A stretch of 64,000 nucleotides of DNA from assembly GCF_003347205.1 (NCBI RefSeq), contig NZ_QQBJ01000007.1, positions 206,846 to 270,845 on the forward strand, written 5' to 3'. A model generated the notes under the pieces. It was not told the origin of the DNA and did not search any database. It saw only the letters and a list, made by a program, of their open reading frames with translations. Origin of the DNA: Mycolicibacterium moriokaense. Its GTDB lineage: Bacteria; Actinomycetota; Actinomycetes; Mycobacteriales; Mycobacteriaceae. The position numbers and the translations under genes are program-made. Positions 1 through 8,464 of this stretch are shown here, piece by piece; positions within the stretch are counted from its first letter, which is position 1, and each line of letters opens with the position of its first letter.

Positions 1-583
1 CGCGCCGCGTCGGGTCGCTGACATGGGAAAGCAGTTGCGCCACCACGTCGGCGCCGTAGCGCAGATCCCACTGCAGCGCGCGGTCGAGGCCGGGGTGGTC
101 GAAGGTCGCCAGCGCGCGGCTGACGCGGCCGGCCACCTCGCCGAGGCCCGCAACGGCCGAGGGGCGCAGGTAGCCGGACTCGTACAGCGTGCCGCCGGGC
201 AGGAACCGCAGCAGCCGCACATAGGCGGTCTTGTCCAGCAGACCAGTTATCGCCGTGCAGCTTTCGCCGCTGACATTGGGCAGGGGCACGGCCATCCGCA
301 GCGCCGGCTCCGCCGCGGCGATCAGGTCGGCCGCTGCATCCTGGGCGTCCAATTCCGTTGCGTTGAAAGCAGGATTGGCGATCTTGAGGACACCTGCGAC
401 GGCGTCGTCGGCGTCGCGGACGATGAAGTTGCAGTCCTGGTTGCTGCCCAACAGCGTGGCCCGTGCCGTCATCCCGAAGTACTGCGCGACGATCTGCTCG
501 GCCTGCGCTTCACTCACCTGGGGGCTGGGCAGCTCAGGCTCTTCGAGGAAGTTGAAGCCGACGGTGCGGCGTGGCGTGCTCAC
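1..583 (-). CDS. Phosphotransferase (APH/hydroxylysine-kinase-like), N-terminal part
   Basis: This is the first 194 codons of a gene that runs off the left edge. The GTG start at 583 overlaps the TGA of the upstream hydrolase (GTGA), so the two are probably translationally coupled. The motif GSNQDCNF (residues 46-53) followed by VLKIAN (65-70) matches the glycine-rich loop and ATP-binding lysine of aminoglycoside-phosphotransferase-fold small-molecule kinases. In actinobacteria this type of kinase domain is often the N-terminus of a long fusion with a class III aminotransferase. That would lie outside the window, so the full architecture and the substrate are unknown. Confidence 0.6.
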   Translation of the reverse strand, partial: MSTPRRTVGFNFLEEPELPSPQVSEAQAEQIVAQYFGMTARATLLGSNQDCNFIVRDADDAVAGVLKIANPAFNATELDAQDAAADLIAAAEPALRMAVPLPNVSGESCTAITGLLDKTAYVRLLRFLPGGTLYESGYLRPSAVAGLGEVAGRVSRALATFDHPGLDRALQWDLRYGADVVAQLLSHVSDPTRR

Positions 584-1452
584 CGGTTGACGAACTGGAC
601 CACGGCTTCACTGAACGCGTCGTTGTCGTCGCCCGCCGCGGTGTGCCCGGCGTCCGACAACTCGACGAACTCGGCGTGCGGCACCGTCTTCAGGAAGTGC
701 CGGACGCCCTCTTCGCTGACCACGTCGGAAAGCCGGCCGCGGATCAGCAGAATGGGAATCTTCAGGTCGATGGCGGCCTGTTCGAGTTTCTCCTCGCGGA
801 CGAACGAATCGTCGACCGGCTTGGTCAGGAACGCGGGGTCCCAGTGCCAGAACCAGCGCCCGTCGCGGAAGCGCAGGTTCTTCTTCAGGCCTTCGGGGTT
901 GCGGGGCTTCTTGCGGTACGGCAGATACGAGGCCACGGCCTCGGCGGCCTCTTCCAGCGAGTGGAATCCGTGCAGGCCGCTGGCCATGAACTCACGGATA
1001 CGGGCGCTGCCGTGCTTCTCGTACCGAGGCACCACGTCGACGAGCACGAGCTTGGTCACCTTGTCCTGGCCCGCCTCGTCGGCGGCGAGGATGCCCGTCA
1101 TGCCACCCATGCTGGCGCCGATCAGGATGACGGGACGCCCGATCTGGTCGATGACGGCGAGTGTGTCGGCGCACAGCGCGTCCACCGAGTAGTTCGCCTC
1201 GGGGGAGCGGTCGCTGTCGCCATGGCCGCGGGAGTCCATCGCGATGACGTGCAGACCGTCGTCGGCCAGGATCTGGCAGGTGTTCTTCCACGAGTACCGG
1301 TTCTGTCCGCCGCCGTGCAGGAACAGGATCGACGGCCGCGCCTGGGCCGCCGGTGCCGTGGTTGCTGCGCGGTTCCACTCGTCGGCGATGAGCGTGAGGC
1401 CGTCGGCGCCCTGAAACTTCACTGTCTGCAGTTCACTGTGCCCGGTGCTCAC
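580..1452 (-). CDS. Alpha/beta hydrolase
   Basis: This is a 290-residue alpha/beta-hydrolase-fold enzyme. HGGG near residue 46 supplies the oxyanion hole, GASMGG holds the nucleophile Ser114, and a C-terminal DAGH supplies the catalytic His. Substrate is unknown; the family includes esterases, lactonases and C-C hydrolases. I chose the GTG at 1452 because an AGAGGA ribosome-binding site lies just upstream; an ATG at 1509 would add 19 poorly conserved residues and run into the divergent TetR promoter. It overlaps the downstream phosphotransferase by 4 bp, so both are probably one operon, and the divergent TetR is its likely regulator. Confidence 0.85.
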   Translation of the reverse strand: MSTGHSELQTVKFQGADGLTLIADEWNRAATTAPAAQARPSILFLHGGGQNRYSWKNTCQILADDGLHVIAMDSRGHGDSDRSPEANYSVDALCADTLAVIDQIGRPVILIGASMGGMTGILAADEAGQDKVTKLVLVDVVPRYEKHGSARIREFMASGLHGFHSLEEAAEAVASYLPYRKKPRNPEGLKKNLRFRDGRWFWHWDPAFLTKPVDDSFVREEKLEQAAIDLKIPILLIRGRLSDVVSEEGVRHFLKTVPHAEFVELSDAGHTAAGDDNDAFSEAVVQFVNR

Positions 1453-1560
1453 AAATGTCCTCTCAGGCCTGCCCCCGGGGATCACGTTACCCAGCGGAAA
1501 ATCGGGCATTTCGGGATGGTGACCGATTTGCGACGCCCGTCGTCCCTACAATCTGCGATC

Positions 1561-2166
1561 GTGCAGCCTGATGCCACGAACGTCGATGACCGTCAGGGCA
1601 TCATCGACGCCGCCTACGGCTGTCTGTCCGAGCCGCACCACGGCCAGATCCCGGTGGCGGCGATCCTGGAGCGGGCCGGGTTGTCGACGCGGGCGTTCTA
1701 CCGGCACTTCGCGTCGAAGGACGAATTGTTCCTGGCGATGCTGCGGCAGGTGGCCGAAGCGCTGGCCGGTCGGCTGGACCGCATCGCCGAGGATTCGGCC
1801 GACGATCCGGGCGGCCAGCTGACGGCGTGGGTCGACATGATGTTCAACCTCGCGCACGACCCTGAGCTGAGGGCGCATCTGACCGTCATCGACTCCGACG
1901 AGGTGCGCGCCGCGAAGGGGTATCGCGAGATGCGCGAGCGACTGCACACCGACAGGGAGCGCTCGTTGGTGCGCGTCCTGCACCGTGGCCGCGACGACGG
2001 ATCGTTTCCTCTGGCGCAGCCGGAGCGCGACGCGGTCGCGATCAGCGCGATCGTCAGTCGCGAGCTGACGATCTGGGGTCCCGGCAGCCCCGATGATCTG
2101 GAACGGGCCCGCGGACGCGTCCTCGACTTCGCGCTGCGCGCGTTGGGAGCGACCGCGCGGGGGTAG
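1561..2166 (+). CDS. TetR/AcrR family transcriptional regulator
   Basis: This is a one-domain TetR of 201 residues. The N-terminal helix-turn-helix is visible as VAAILERAGLSTRAFYRHFA followed by SKDELF, and the rest is a helical ligand-binding domain with no recognisable ligand. The GTG at 1561 gives the usual short arm before the HTH; in-frame starts at 1516 (ATG) and 1519 (GTG) are also possible. It is divergent from the alpha/beta hydrolase, about 110 bp away, which is the classic arrangement for local repression of that operon. Confidence 0.85.
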   Translation: MQPDATNVDDRQGIIDAAYGCLSEPHHGQIPVAAILERAGLSTRAFYRHFASKDELFLAMLRQVAEALAGRLDRIAEDSADDPGGQLTAWVDMMFNLAHDPELRAHLTVIDSDEVRAAKGYREMRERLHTDRERSLVRVLHRGRDDGSFPLAQPERDAVAISAIVSRELTIWGPGSPDDLERARGRVLDFALRALGATARG

Positions 2167-2261
2167 ATGAGTTTCGGCGGCGGCCGGAGTCTGCATTGGA
2201 GTACGCCCACCCGCGCGCGCCCACCCACCCGCGTTCGGCAGAGACATGAAGGAGTTTCCCG

Positions 2262-2735
2262 ATGCCGGCCATCACCCCCGCGCTGTGGTTCGACGACAAT
2301 CTCGAGGAAGCCGCCGAGTTCTACATCTCGATATTTCCCAACTCCTCGATCGAGTCGATCGAGCGCTACACCGACGCCGGGCCGGGCACACCGGGCCGGG
2401 TGGTGTCCGGGATCTTCCTGCTCGACGGCCACCGGTTCCTCGGCATCAACGGCGGTCCGCACTTCCAGTTCTCCGAAGCGGTGTCGTTCATGGTGCATTG
2501 CAAGGACCAGGACGAGGTCGACTACTACTGGGACCGCCTCGTCGATGGCGGGCAGGAATCGCAGTGCGGCTGGCTGAAGGACCGCTATGGCCTGAGTTGG
2601 CAGATCGTGCCGGACCGGCTGCTCGAGTTGACGGGCGGCCCGGATCCGGCCCGCGCTTCCGCCGCGACCAAGGCGATGCACGGCATGCGCAAGATCGTCA
2701 TCTCCGAGTTGGAGGACGCCGCCGCGAACGCGTGA
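2262..2735 (+). CDS. VOC family protein (PhnB / 3-demethylubiquinone methyltransferase-like fold)
   Basis: This 157-residue protein belongs to the vicinal-oxygen-chelate superfamily, PhnB-like branch (pfam06983). It starts with PALWFDDNLEEAAEFY, has the GxxFLGINGGP strand in the middle, and ends with a WLKDRYGLSWQIVP segment, all typical of this branch. Proteins of this branch are often annotated as methyltransferases, but the fold is that of glyoxalase/bleomycin-resistance proteins and no catalytic role can be assigned. The ATG follows a strong GAAGGAG ribosome-binding site. Confidence 0.8.
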   Translation: MPAITPALWFDDNLEEAAEFYISIFPNSSIESIERYTDAGPGTPGRVVSGIFLLDGHRFLGINGGPHFQFSEAVSFMVHCKDQDEVDYYWDRLVDGGQESQCGWLKDRYGLSWQIVPDRLLELTGGPDPARASAATKAMHGMRKIVISELEDAAANA

Positions 2736-2967
2736 CGGACGTCTCGAAGCCGACGCGCGAAATCCTCGGCGCGTTCGTTATTGACCGACGCCGATAGGCG
2801 TTAACGCATTCTCCGTCGCGCCGTGGTCGTTTCGGAAAAACGTCGAATGCGCCTATCAGGCGACTCGCCGGTTGTAACCTCCCCCCAACCGTTCCGCAGC
2901 GGGGGCCGGCCGTCGGAAGGATGCCGCCGATGACGTCAGTGAGGAGTACGCGGAGAGGGACCCGGTG
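2736..2967 (+). promoter_or_regulatory. Promoter region of the mce operon
   Basis: These 232 bp hold no gene. They contain a 10-bp palindrome GCGTTAACGC (2798-2807) and an inverted pair GATAGGCG (2793-2800) / CGCCTATC (2850-2857), both candidate regulator sites. TAACCT at 2875-2880 fits the mycobacterial TANNNT -10 pattern. The block GTAACCTCCC around it recurs upstream of the mce-associated genes near 13359. The ribosome-binding site of the first yrbE gene is GAGAGGG at about 2953-2959. Promoter assignment is inference. Confidence 0.45.
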
Positions 2968-3735
2968 ATGGTCGCTTCAACTGCATTCTCCAAGCCGGTG
3001 CGCGCCTTTGGCGGGTTCTATTCGATGGCGCTGGACACCTTCGTCGCGATGTTCAAGCCGCCGTTCGCGTGGCGCGAGTTCATTTCCCAGGCGTGGTTCG
3101 TGGCGCGGGTGTCGTTGCTTCCGACGCTGATGTTGACGATTCCCTACACCGTGTTGCTGACCTTCATCGAGACCATCCTGCTGACGGAGATCGGCGCTTC
3201 GGACTTCTCCGGCACGGGCGCCGCCCTCGGCACGGTGCGGCAGATCGGGCCGATCGTGACCGTCCTGGTGGTCGCCGGCGCCGGCGCCACCGCCATGTGC
3301 GCCGACCTGGGTGCGCGCACGATCCGTGAGGAACTCGACGCGCTGCGGGTGATGGGCGTCGATCCGATCCAGGCGCTCGTGGTGCCCCGCGTGTTGGCGG
3401 CGACGACGGTGTCGCTGGCGCTGTCGGCCACCGTGATCCTGATCGGGCTCTCGGGCGCGTACTTCTTCGTCGTCTACATCCAGCACGTGTCGCCGGGTGC
3501 CTTCGCCGCCGGTCTCACCCTGATCATCGGGGCCACCGATGTGATCATCGCGTTGGTGAAGGCGGCCTTGTTCGGGCTCTCGGCCGGCCTGATCGCCTGC
3601 TACAAGGGAATTTCGGTGCACGGCGGCCCGCAGGGAGTCGGCAACGCGGTGAACGAAACCGTGGTGTTCACCTTCATGGCGCTGTTCGCGATCAACATCG
3701 TCGCGACGGCCGTGGCGATAAAGATCACGCTATGA
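2968..3735 (+). CDS. yrbEA: YrbE/MlaE family ABC permease, first subunit (YrbEA)
   Basis: This is the first integral membrane permease of the Mce lipid importer, 255 residues with about five or six membrane segments. The MlaE-family core is visible as GAGATAMCADLGARTIREEL followed by DALRVMGVDP, the EExDAL coupling region that contacts the ATPase (MceG, encoded elsewhere and not in this window). The ATG at 2968 sits 8 bp after GAGAGGG; a GTG at 2965 is the alternative. It overlaps the second permease by 4 bp (ATGA) and heads an eight-gene operon. Confidence 0.93.
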   Translation: MVASTAFSKPVRAFGGFYSMALDTFVAMFKPPFAWREFISQAWFVARVSLLPTLMLTIPYTVLLTFIETILLTEIGASDFSGTGAALGTVRQIGPIVTVLVVAGAGATAMCADLGARTIREELDALRVMGVDPIQALVVPRVLAATTVSLALSATVILIGLSGAYFFVVYIQHVSPGAFAAGLTLIIGATDVIIALVKAALFGLSAGLIACYKGISVHGGPQGVGNAVNETVVFTFMALFAINIVATAVAIKITL

Positions 3736-4586
3736 CGCTCGCGAGGCCGCACTCCGAATTCCCCTGGCTGAAAAGCCGGTTCCGAAGTGTGGCCGGCCCG
3801 TGGAATCGAATCGGTTCGCAAACCAAGTTCTACGGCCGCACTTTGCGCTTCATCCACTACGTGTTCGTCCACTACCGGATTGAGCTGATCCGGATCATCG
3901 CCCAAATGGGCCTCGGGGCAGGGGCTCTCATCGTCATCGGCGGAACCGTCGCGATCGTCGGCTTCTTGACCGTGACCACCGGCGCACTCGTCGCGGTGCA
4001 GGGTTACAGCGACTTCTCCAACCTCGGCGTGGAGGCCCTGACGGGATTCGTATCGGCCTACTTCAACGTGCGCCTGATCGCGCCGGCCACCACCGCCATC
4101 GCCCTGTCGGCCACCATCGGCGCGGGCGCCACCGCCCAACTCGGCGCGATGCGGATCAACGAGGAGATCGACGCGCTCGAGGTGATGGGTATCCGCAGCG
4201 TCGCCTTCCTCGCCTCGACGCGGGTGATCGCGGGCTTCCTCGTGGTGATCCCGCTGTACTGCGTGGGCGTGCTGATGGCGTTCTGGGCGGCGCGATTCGG
4301 CACCACCGTGCTCTACGGCCAATCGACGGGTGTCTACGACCACTACTTCAAAACGTTCCTCAACCCCACCGACCTGATGTGGTCGTTCGGCCAGTGCGTC
4401 GCACTGTCAGTGGTGATCATGCTGGTGCACACCTACTACGGCTACACCGCACGGGGCGGTCCGGCCGGGGTCGGTGAGGCCGTCGGACGTGCGGTGCGCA
4501 CCTCGCTGATCGTCTCGGCGTTCGTCCTCGTCATGCTCTCGCTCGCCGTCTACGGCCAGTCCGGCAACTTCAACCTGGCGGGATGA
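3732..4586 (+). CDS. yrbEB: YrbE/MlaE family ABC permease, second subunit (YrbEB)
   Basis: This is the second MlaE-type permease of the operon, 284 residues. It has the same core, GAGATAQLGAMRINEEIDAL followed by EVMGI, and multiple hydrophobic segments. YrbEA and YrbEB form the membrane channel of the Mce transporter, and the Mce proteins make the periplasmic conduit. It starts within the stop of yrbEA (ATGA), and its own stop overlaps the mceA start (ATGA), which suggests coupled translation and defined stoichiometry. Confidence 0.93.
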   Translation: MTLARPHSEFPWLKSRFRSVAGPWNRIGSQTKFYGRTLRFIHYVFVHYRIELIRIIAQMGLGAGALIVIGGTVAIVGFLTVTTGALVAVQGYSDFSNLGVEALTGFVSAYFNVRLIAPATTAIALSATIGAGATAQLGAMRINEEIDALEVMGIRSVAFLASTRVIAGFLVVIPLYCVGVLMAFWAARFGTTVLYGQSTGVYDHYFKTFLNPTDLMWSFGQCVALSVVIMLVHTYYGYTARGGPAGVGEAVGRAVRTSLIVSAFVLVMLSLAVYGQSGNFNLAG

Positions 4587-6040
4587 CCGTGGACGGACAC
4601 GACGAAGGCCTGCATCCCGCGTGGTGGACGTTGTTCCTCGCCGTCGGTGTCGTCATTGCCTTCTGGCTGACGTACTCGTTCTTCGTCGGCAGCTTCAAAC
4701 AGCACGAGACGGTCACCGTGACCTCCGATCGGTCCGGCCTGGTGATGGAGACCAACTCCAAGGTCAAATTGCGGGGCGTTCAGGTCGGGCGGGTCGCTTC
4801 GATCCAGGGCGGCAGCGAACCCGTCTCGCTGAAGCTGGAGATCGACAAGGACAAGGTCCGCTACATCCCGGCGAACGTCGAAGCTCAGATCAGGGCGACG
4901 ACGGTGTTCGGCGCCAAGTTCGTCGACCTCGTCTACCCCAGCGACCCCAGCCCGCAACGGTTGGCGGCCGGTCAGGTGATCAAGTCGCGAAACGTCACCG
5001 TCGAGGCGAACACCGTGTTCCAGAACCTGGTCGACGTGCTGAGGCAGATCGACCCGGCCAAGCTCAACAGCACGTTGTCCGCGCTCGCCGACGGTGTCCG
5101 CGGTCAGGGCGAGCGGATCGGTCAGGCCACCACCGATGCCAACCAGGTGCTGCTCGAACTGAACCCGCGAAGCGAAACGATAACCGAGGATCTCCGCGCG
5201 CTCAAAGGGTTCAACGACACGTATAGCGTTGCGGCGCAGGATATCTTGTCGACACTCGACGCGCTCAGCACAACCAGCAGCACCGTCACCGGCCACGCCG
5301 GCCAGCTGGATGCGTTGCTGCTGGCCACGATCGGCCTGTCCAACAGCGGCATCAGTCTGCTCGCGCCGAATCAGGCCAACCTCATCAAGGCGATCAACGT
5401 GCTCGAGCCGACGACGAACCTGTTGTACAAGTACAACCCCGAGTACACCTGTCTGCTCATGGGCGCGAAAACGCTGCTCGACACCGGGGGCTATGAGGCC
5501 CCGGGTGGCAATGGGCGAACGCTGGTGCTCGACGCTGCGCTGACGCTCGGCGACGACCCGTACCACTACCCGGACAACCTGCCGGTCATCGGCGCCAAGG
5601 GCGGCCCCGGCGGCAAGCCGAGTTGCGGCTCGCTGCCCGACGTCGCGAAGAACTGGCCCGTGCGAAATCTGGTCACCAACACCGGGTTCGGCACCGGCAT
5701 CGACTGGCGGCCCAACCCCGGCATCGGGTTCCCGGCTTGGGCCGACTACCTTCCGGTCACCCGCGCGGTGCCCGAACCGCCGAGCATTCGCAACCTCTTC
5801 GGCGGACCGGCGATAGGGCCGATTCCGTATCCGGGCGCGCCGCCCTACGGCGCCGACCTGTATGCACCCGACGGCACCCCGCTGTGGCCCGGCCTGCCGC
5901 CCGCGCCGCCTCCGATGGCGCCGCGCGAGCCCGGTCCCACGCCCGGCTCCGAGCCGTTCATCGTCCAGGCGCCGGCGCAGATGCAGCCGACGCCGCTACC
6001 GCCGACTCCGCTGCCGGCGGAGGTGGTGCCGTCGCCATGA
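4583..6040 (+). CDS. mceA: MCE family protein, MceA position
   Basis: This 485-residue protein has one N-terminal membrane segment (residues about 15-35) and an MlaD/MCE domain (about 40-120) with the signature SKVKLRGVQVGRVASI. A helical region follows, then a conserved Mce C-terminal block, and a proline-rich tail with many P-x-P repeats. In mycobacteria six Mce proteins per operon assemble a tunnel that carries lipids such as sterols or fatty acids across the periplasm. The substrate of this paralogue cannot be read from sequence. It starts at ATG in the yrbEB stop. Confidence 0.92.
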   Translation: MTVDGHDEGLHPAWWTLFLAVGVVIAFWLTYSFFVGSFKQHETVTVTSDRSGLVMETNSKVKLRGVQVGRVASIQGGSEPVSLKLEIDKDKVRYIPANVEAQIRATTVFGAKFVDLVYPSDPSPQRLAAGQVIKSRNVTVEANTVFQNLVDVLRQIDPAKLNSTLSALADGVRGQGERIGQATTDANQVLLELNPRSETITEDLRALKGFNDTYSVAAQDILSTLDALSTTSSTVTGHAGQLDALLLATIGLSNSGISLLAPNQANLIKAINVLEPTTNLLYKYNPEYTCLLMGAKTLLDTGGYEAPGGNGRTLVLDAALTLGDDPYHYPDNLPVIGAKGGPGGKPSCGSLPDVAKNWPVRNLVTNTGFGTGIDWRPNPGIGFPAWADYLPVTRAVPEPPSIRNLFGGPAIGPIPYPGAPPYGADLYAPDGTPLWPGLPPAPPPMAPREPGPTPGSEPFIVQAPAQMQPTPLPPTPLPAEVVPSP

Positions 6041-6074
6041 CCGCCACCGAAGAGCCCGTGAGAGGGAACCCGCC

Positions 6075-7115
6075 ATGCCGGGGATGAGAGCCGCGGTTCG
6101 ACACGACGCATGGCGTCTTGCCGTGTTCCTCGCCGTCTGCCTGCTCGGCGTGTTCGGGTTGTTCGCGGTCTTCGGGCAGATGCGCTTCGGCGAGAAGACC
6201 CACAGCTACCACGCCGTGTTCACCAACGTGACCGGGCTGGAGAACGGCGACTTCGTCCGCATCGCCGGTGTCGAGGTCGGCAAGGTCAGCGACGTCGCGA
6301 TTCAACCCGATGCCACAGCGGTGGTCGAGTTCACCGCGGACGAGTCGGTGGTGCTGACCGAGGGCAGCAGGGCCGTCATCCGCTACGACGACCTCATCGG
6401 CGGCCGCTATCTGGCGCTGGAGGAGGGCGCGGGCGGAGTGGCGAAGCTCAAGCCCGGCGACACGATTCCTCTGGCCCGCACGTCGCCCGCGCTCGACCTC
6501 GATGCGCTGATCGGTGGATTCCGGCCGCTGTTTCGCGCGCTGGATCCCGATCAGGTGAACGCCTTGTCGGGCCAGCTGATCGCGGCATTGCAGGGCCAGG
6601 GAGCGACGATCAACTCGTTCTTGACCCAGACCTCGGCGCTGACGAACACGCTGGCCGACCGGGACCAGCTGATCGGGGAGGTCATCACCAACCTCAATGC
6701 CGTGCTGGGATCGCTTGGTGGGCAAAGCGACCAGTTCGGCAAGGCCGTCGACGCTCTCGCGGAACTGACGCAGACGCTCGCGGCGCGCAAGGGCGACATC
6801 AGCAACGGGCTCGCCTACACCAACGCCGCCGCGGCAAGCATCGCCGACCTCTTGGCGCAGGCTCGCCCGCCGCTGCAGAAGACGGTTCAAGAAACCGACC
6901 GTGCCGCGGGAATCGTGGTGGCCGACCACGACTACTTCGACAACCTGCTGAACACGCTGCCCGACGCGTACCAGGCGCTTGCCCGACAGGGTATCTACGG
7001 CGACTTCTTCAGCTTCTACCTCTGTGACATCGTGCTGAAGCTCAACGGTAAGGGCGGTCAGCCGGTGTACGTCAAGGTCGCCGGCCAGTCCACCGGGAGG
7101 TGTGCGCCGAAGTGA
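6075..7115 (+). CDS. mceB: MCE family protein, MceB position
   Basis: This 346-residue protein has an N-terminal membrane anchor (about residues 11-33) and an MCE domain with GDFVRIAGVEVGKVSDV. A helical coiled region follows, then a conserved C-terminal Mce segment ending in a Cys-containing tail. It lacks the proline-rich tail of its neighbours, as is usual for MceB. The ATG at 6075 follows AGAGGG by 8 bp; upstream in-frame codons overlap the mceA proline tail and are unlikely to be used. Its stop overlaps the mceC start. Confidence 0.9.
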   Translation: MPGMRAAVRHDAWRLAVFLAVCLLGVFGLFAVFGQMRFGEKTHSYHAVFTNVTGLENGDFVRIAGVEVGKVSDVAIQPDATAVVEFTADESVVLTEGSRAVIRYDDLIGGRYLALEEGAGGVAKLKPGDTIPLARTSPALDLDALIGGFRPLFRALDPDQVNALSGQLIAALQGQGATINSFLTQTSALTNTLADRDQLIGEVITNLNAVLGSLGGQSDQFGKAVDALAELTQTLAARKGDISNGLAYTNAAAASIADLLAQARPPLQKTVQETDRAAGIVVADHDYFDNLLNTLPDAYQALARQGIYGDFFSFYLCDIVLKLNGKGGQPVYVKVAGQSTGRCAPK

Positions 7116-8464
7116 AGCCCTTCTCTGAACGGAATCAGTTCGTCATCGGCGCAGTCGGGCTGGCGGTGACGATCGGCATCGTGCTGGGGTCCCTGAACTA
7201 CGACAGGTTGCCGTTTCTCCAGGGTAACGAGTACTCGGCCTACTTCGCCGACGCGGGCGGCCTGACAACGGGTGAAGGCGTTCAGGTTTCGGGTTTCAAG
7301 GTGGGTGACGTCAAATCCATCGAGCTGGACGGGCCGCGGGCGCTGGTCACGTTCACCGTCGACAGGAAGATCCCGCTCGGCGACCGATCCGAGGCGGCGA
7401 TCAAGACCAGGGGCCTGTTGGGCACGAAGGTGCTCGAGGTCACCCCTCGGGGCGGCGGCCACCTGGAGGGCCCGATTCCGGTGGAGCGCACCAGGTCCCC
7501 CTACGAACTGCCGGATGCGCTGGGCGAGTTGGCGACGACGATCAGCGGCCTGAACACCAATCAGCTGTCGGAATCGCTGCGGGTGTTGGCGGCGACGTTC
7601 TCCGACACCCCGCCCGCGCTGCGGATCGCCGTGGAGGGAGTCGCGCGGTTCTCCGAGACGCTGGACGAACGCGATGAGGCACTGCGGGGTCTGCTTGCCA
7701 ACGCGAACAAGGCCACCACGGTGTTGGCCGAGCGCAGCAACCAGGTCGTCAGCCTGATCACAAACTCCAATGCGCTGCTCATCGAACTCGAAAGCCAAAG
7801 TGCCGCACTGGATCAGATCTCCGGCAACATCTCGGCGCTCAGCACTCAACTGGACGGTTTCATCGCCGAGAACCGGGACACCATGAAACCCGCTCTCGAC
7901 AAGCTCAACGGCGTGCTGACGATCGTCGACAACCGCAAGGAACGCGTGCAGAGGTCGATCAAACTGCTCGGCCAGTACTCGATGTCGCTGGGTGAATCCG
8001 TGGCGTCCGGGCCGTTCTTCAAGACCTATGTCGCCAACCTGCTGCCGGGCCAATTCCTGCAGCCGTTCATCGACGCTGCGTTCTCCGACCTCGGTCTCGA
8101 TCCCAATGTGCTGCTGCCCTCGCAGCGCACCGATCCGCAGGTCGGCCAGCCGGGCACCCCGGCGCTGCCCGTGCCCTACCCGCGGACCGGCCAGGGCGGC
8201 GAACCTCGGCTGAACATCCCCGACGCCATCACGGGCAATCCGCAGGACGCACCGTGCGGCCTTGCCGGGCTGCCGCTGCCCGGCCCCGGCTGCTATCCGT
8301 ATCGCGAGCCGCCGCCCGCGCCGCCACCCGGCGGCCCGCCGCCGGGACCGCCCGCCGAGGCGCCGCCAGGTCTGGAGTCGACCCCGGAGCCCACTCCGTC
8401 GCCGGTCTTGGTGCCCGCCCCCGGCGAGGTGTCCCACCTCTCGCCCGACGGGACCGGACAATGA
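7112..8464 (+). CDS. mceC: MCE family protein, MceC position
   Basis: This 450-residue protein has a signal-anchor near residues 10-26, an MCE domain with GVQVSGFKVGDVKSIEL, a long helical region and a proline-rich C-terminus (roughly the last 80 residues). I chose the GTG at 7112 because it forms a GTGA overlap with the mceB stop and lies about 11 bp after GGGAGG. A GTG at 7100 is in frame but has no ribosome-binding site. It forms part of the Mce conduit encoded by this operon. Confidence 0.88.
   Translation: MKPFSERNQFVIGAVGLAVTIGIVLGSLNYDRLPFLQGNEYSAYFADAGGLTTGEGVQVSGFKVGDVKSIELDGPRALVTFTVDRKIPLGDRSEAAIKTRGLLGTKVLEVTPRGGGHLEGPIPVERTRSPYELPDALGELATTISGLNTNQLSESLRVLAATFSDTPPALRIAVEGVARFSETLDERDEALRGLLANANKATTVLAERSNQVVSLITNSNALLIELESQSAALDQISGNISALSTQLDGFIAENRDTMKPALDKLNGVLTIVDNRKERVQRSIKLLGQYSMSLGESVASGPFFKTYVANLLPGQFLQPFIDAAFSDLGLDPNVLLPSQRTDPQVGQPGTPALPVPYPRTGQGGEPRLNIPDAITGNPQDAPCGLAGLPLPGPGCYPYREPPPAPPPGGPPPGPPAEAPPGLESTPEPTPSPVLVPAPGEVSHLSPDGTGQ

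Noticed and set aside
23-1192. 389-residue plus-strand frame across the phosphotransferase and hydrolase genes
   Set aside because: It is the antisense shadow of the two minus-strand genes; the residue pattern is Arg/Ala-rich with no domain, typical of frames opposite GC-rich coding DNA.
2977-3621. 214-residue minus-strand frame opposite yrbEA
   Set aside because: It lies entirely within a clear YrbE gene and has a His/Arg/Gly-rich composition with no recognisable motif.
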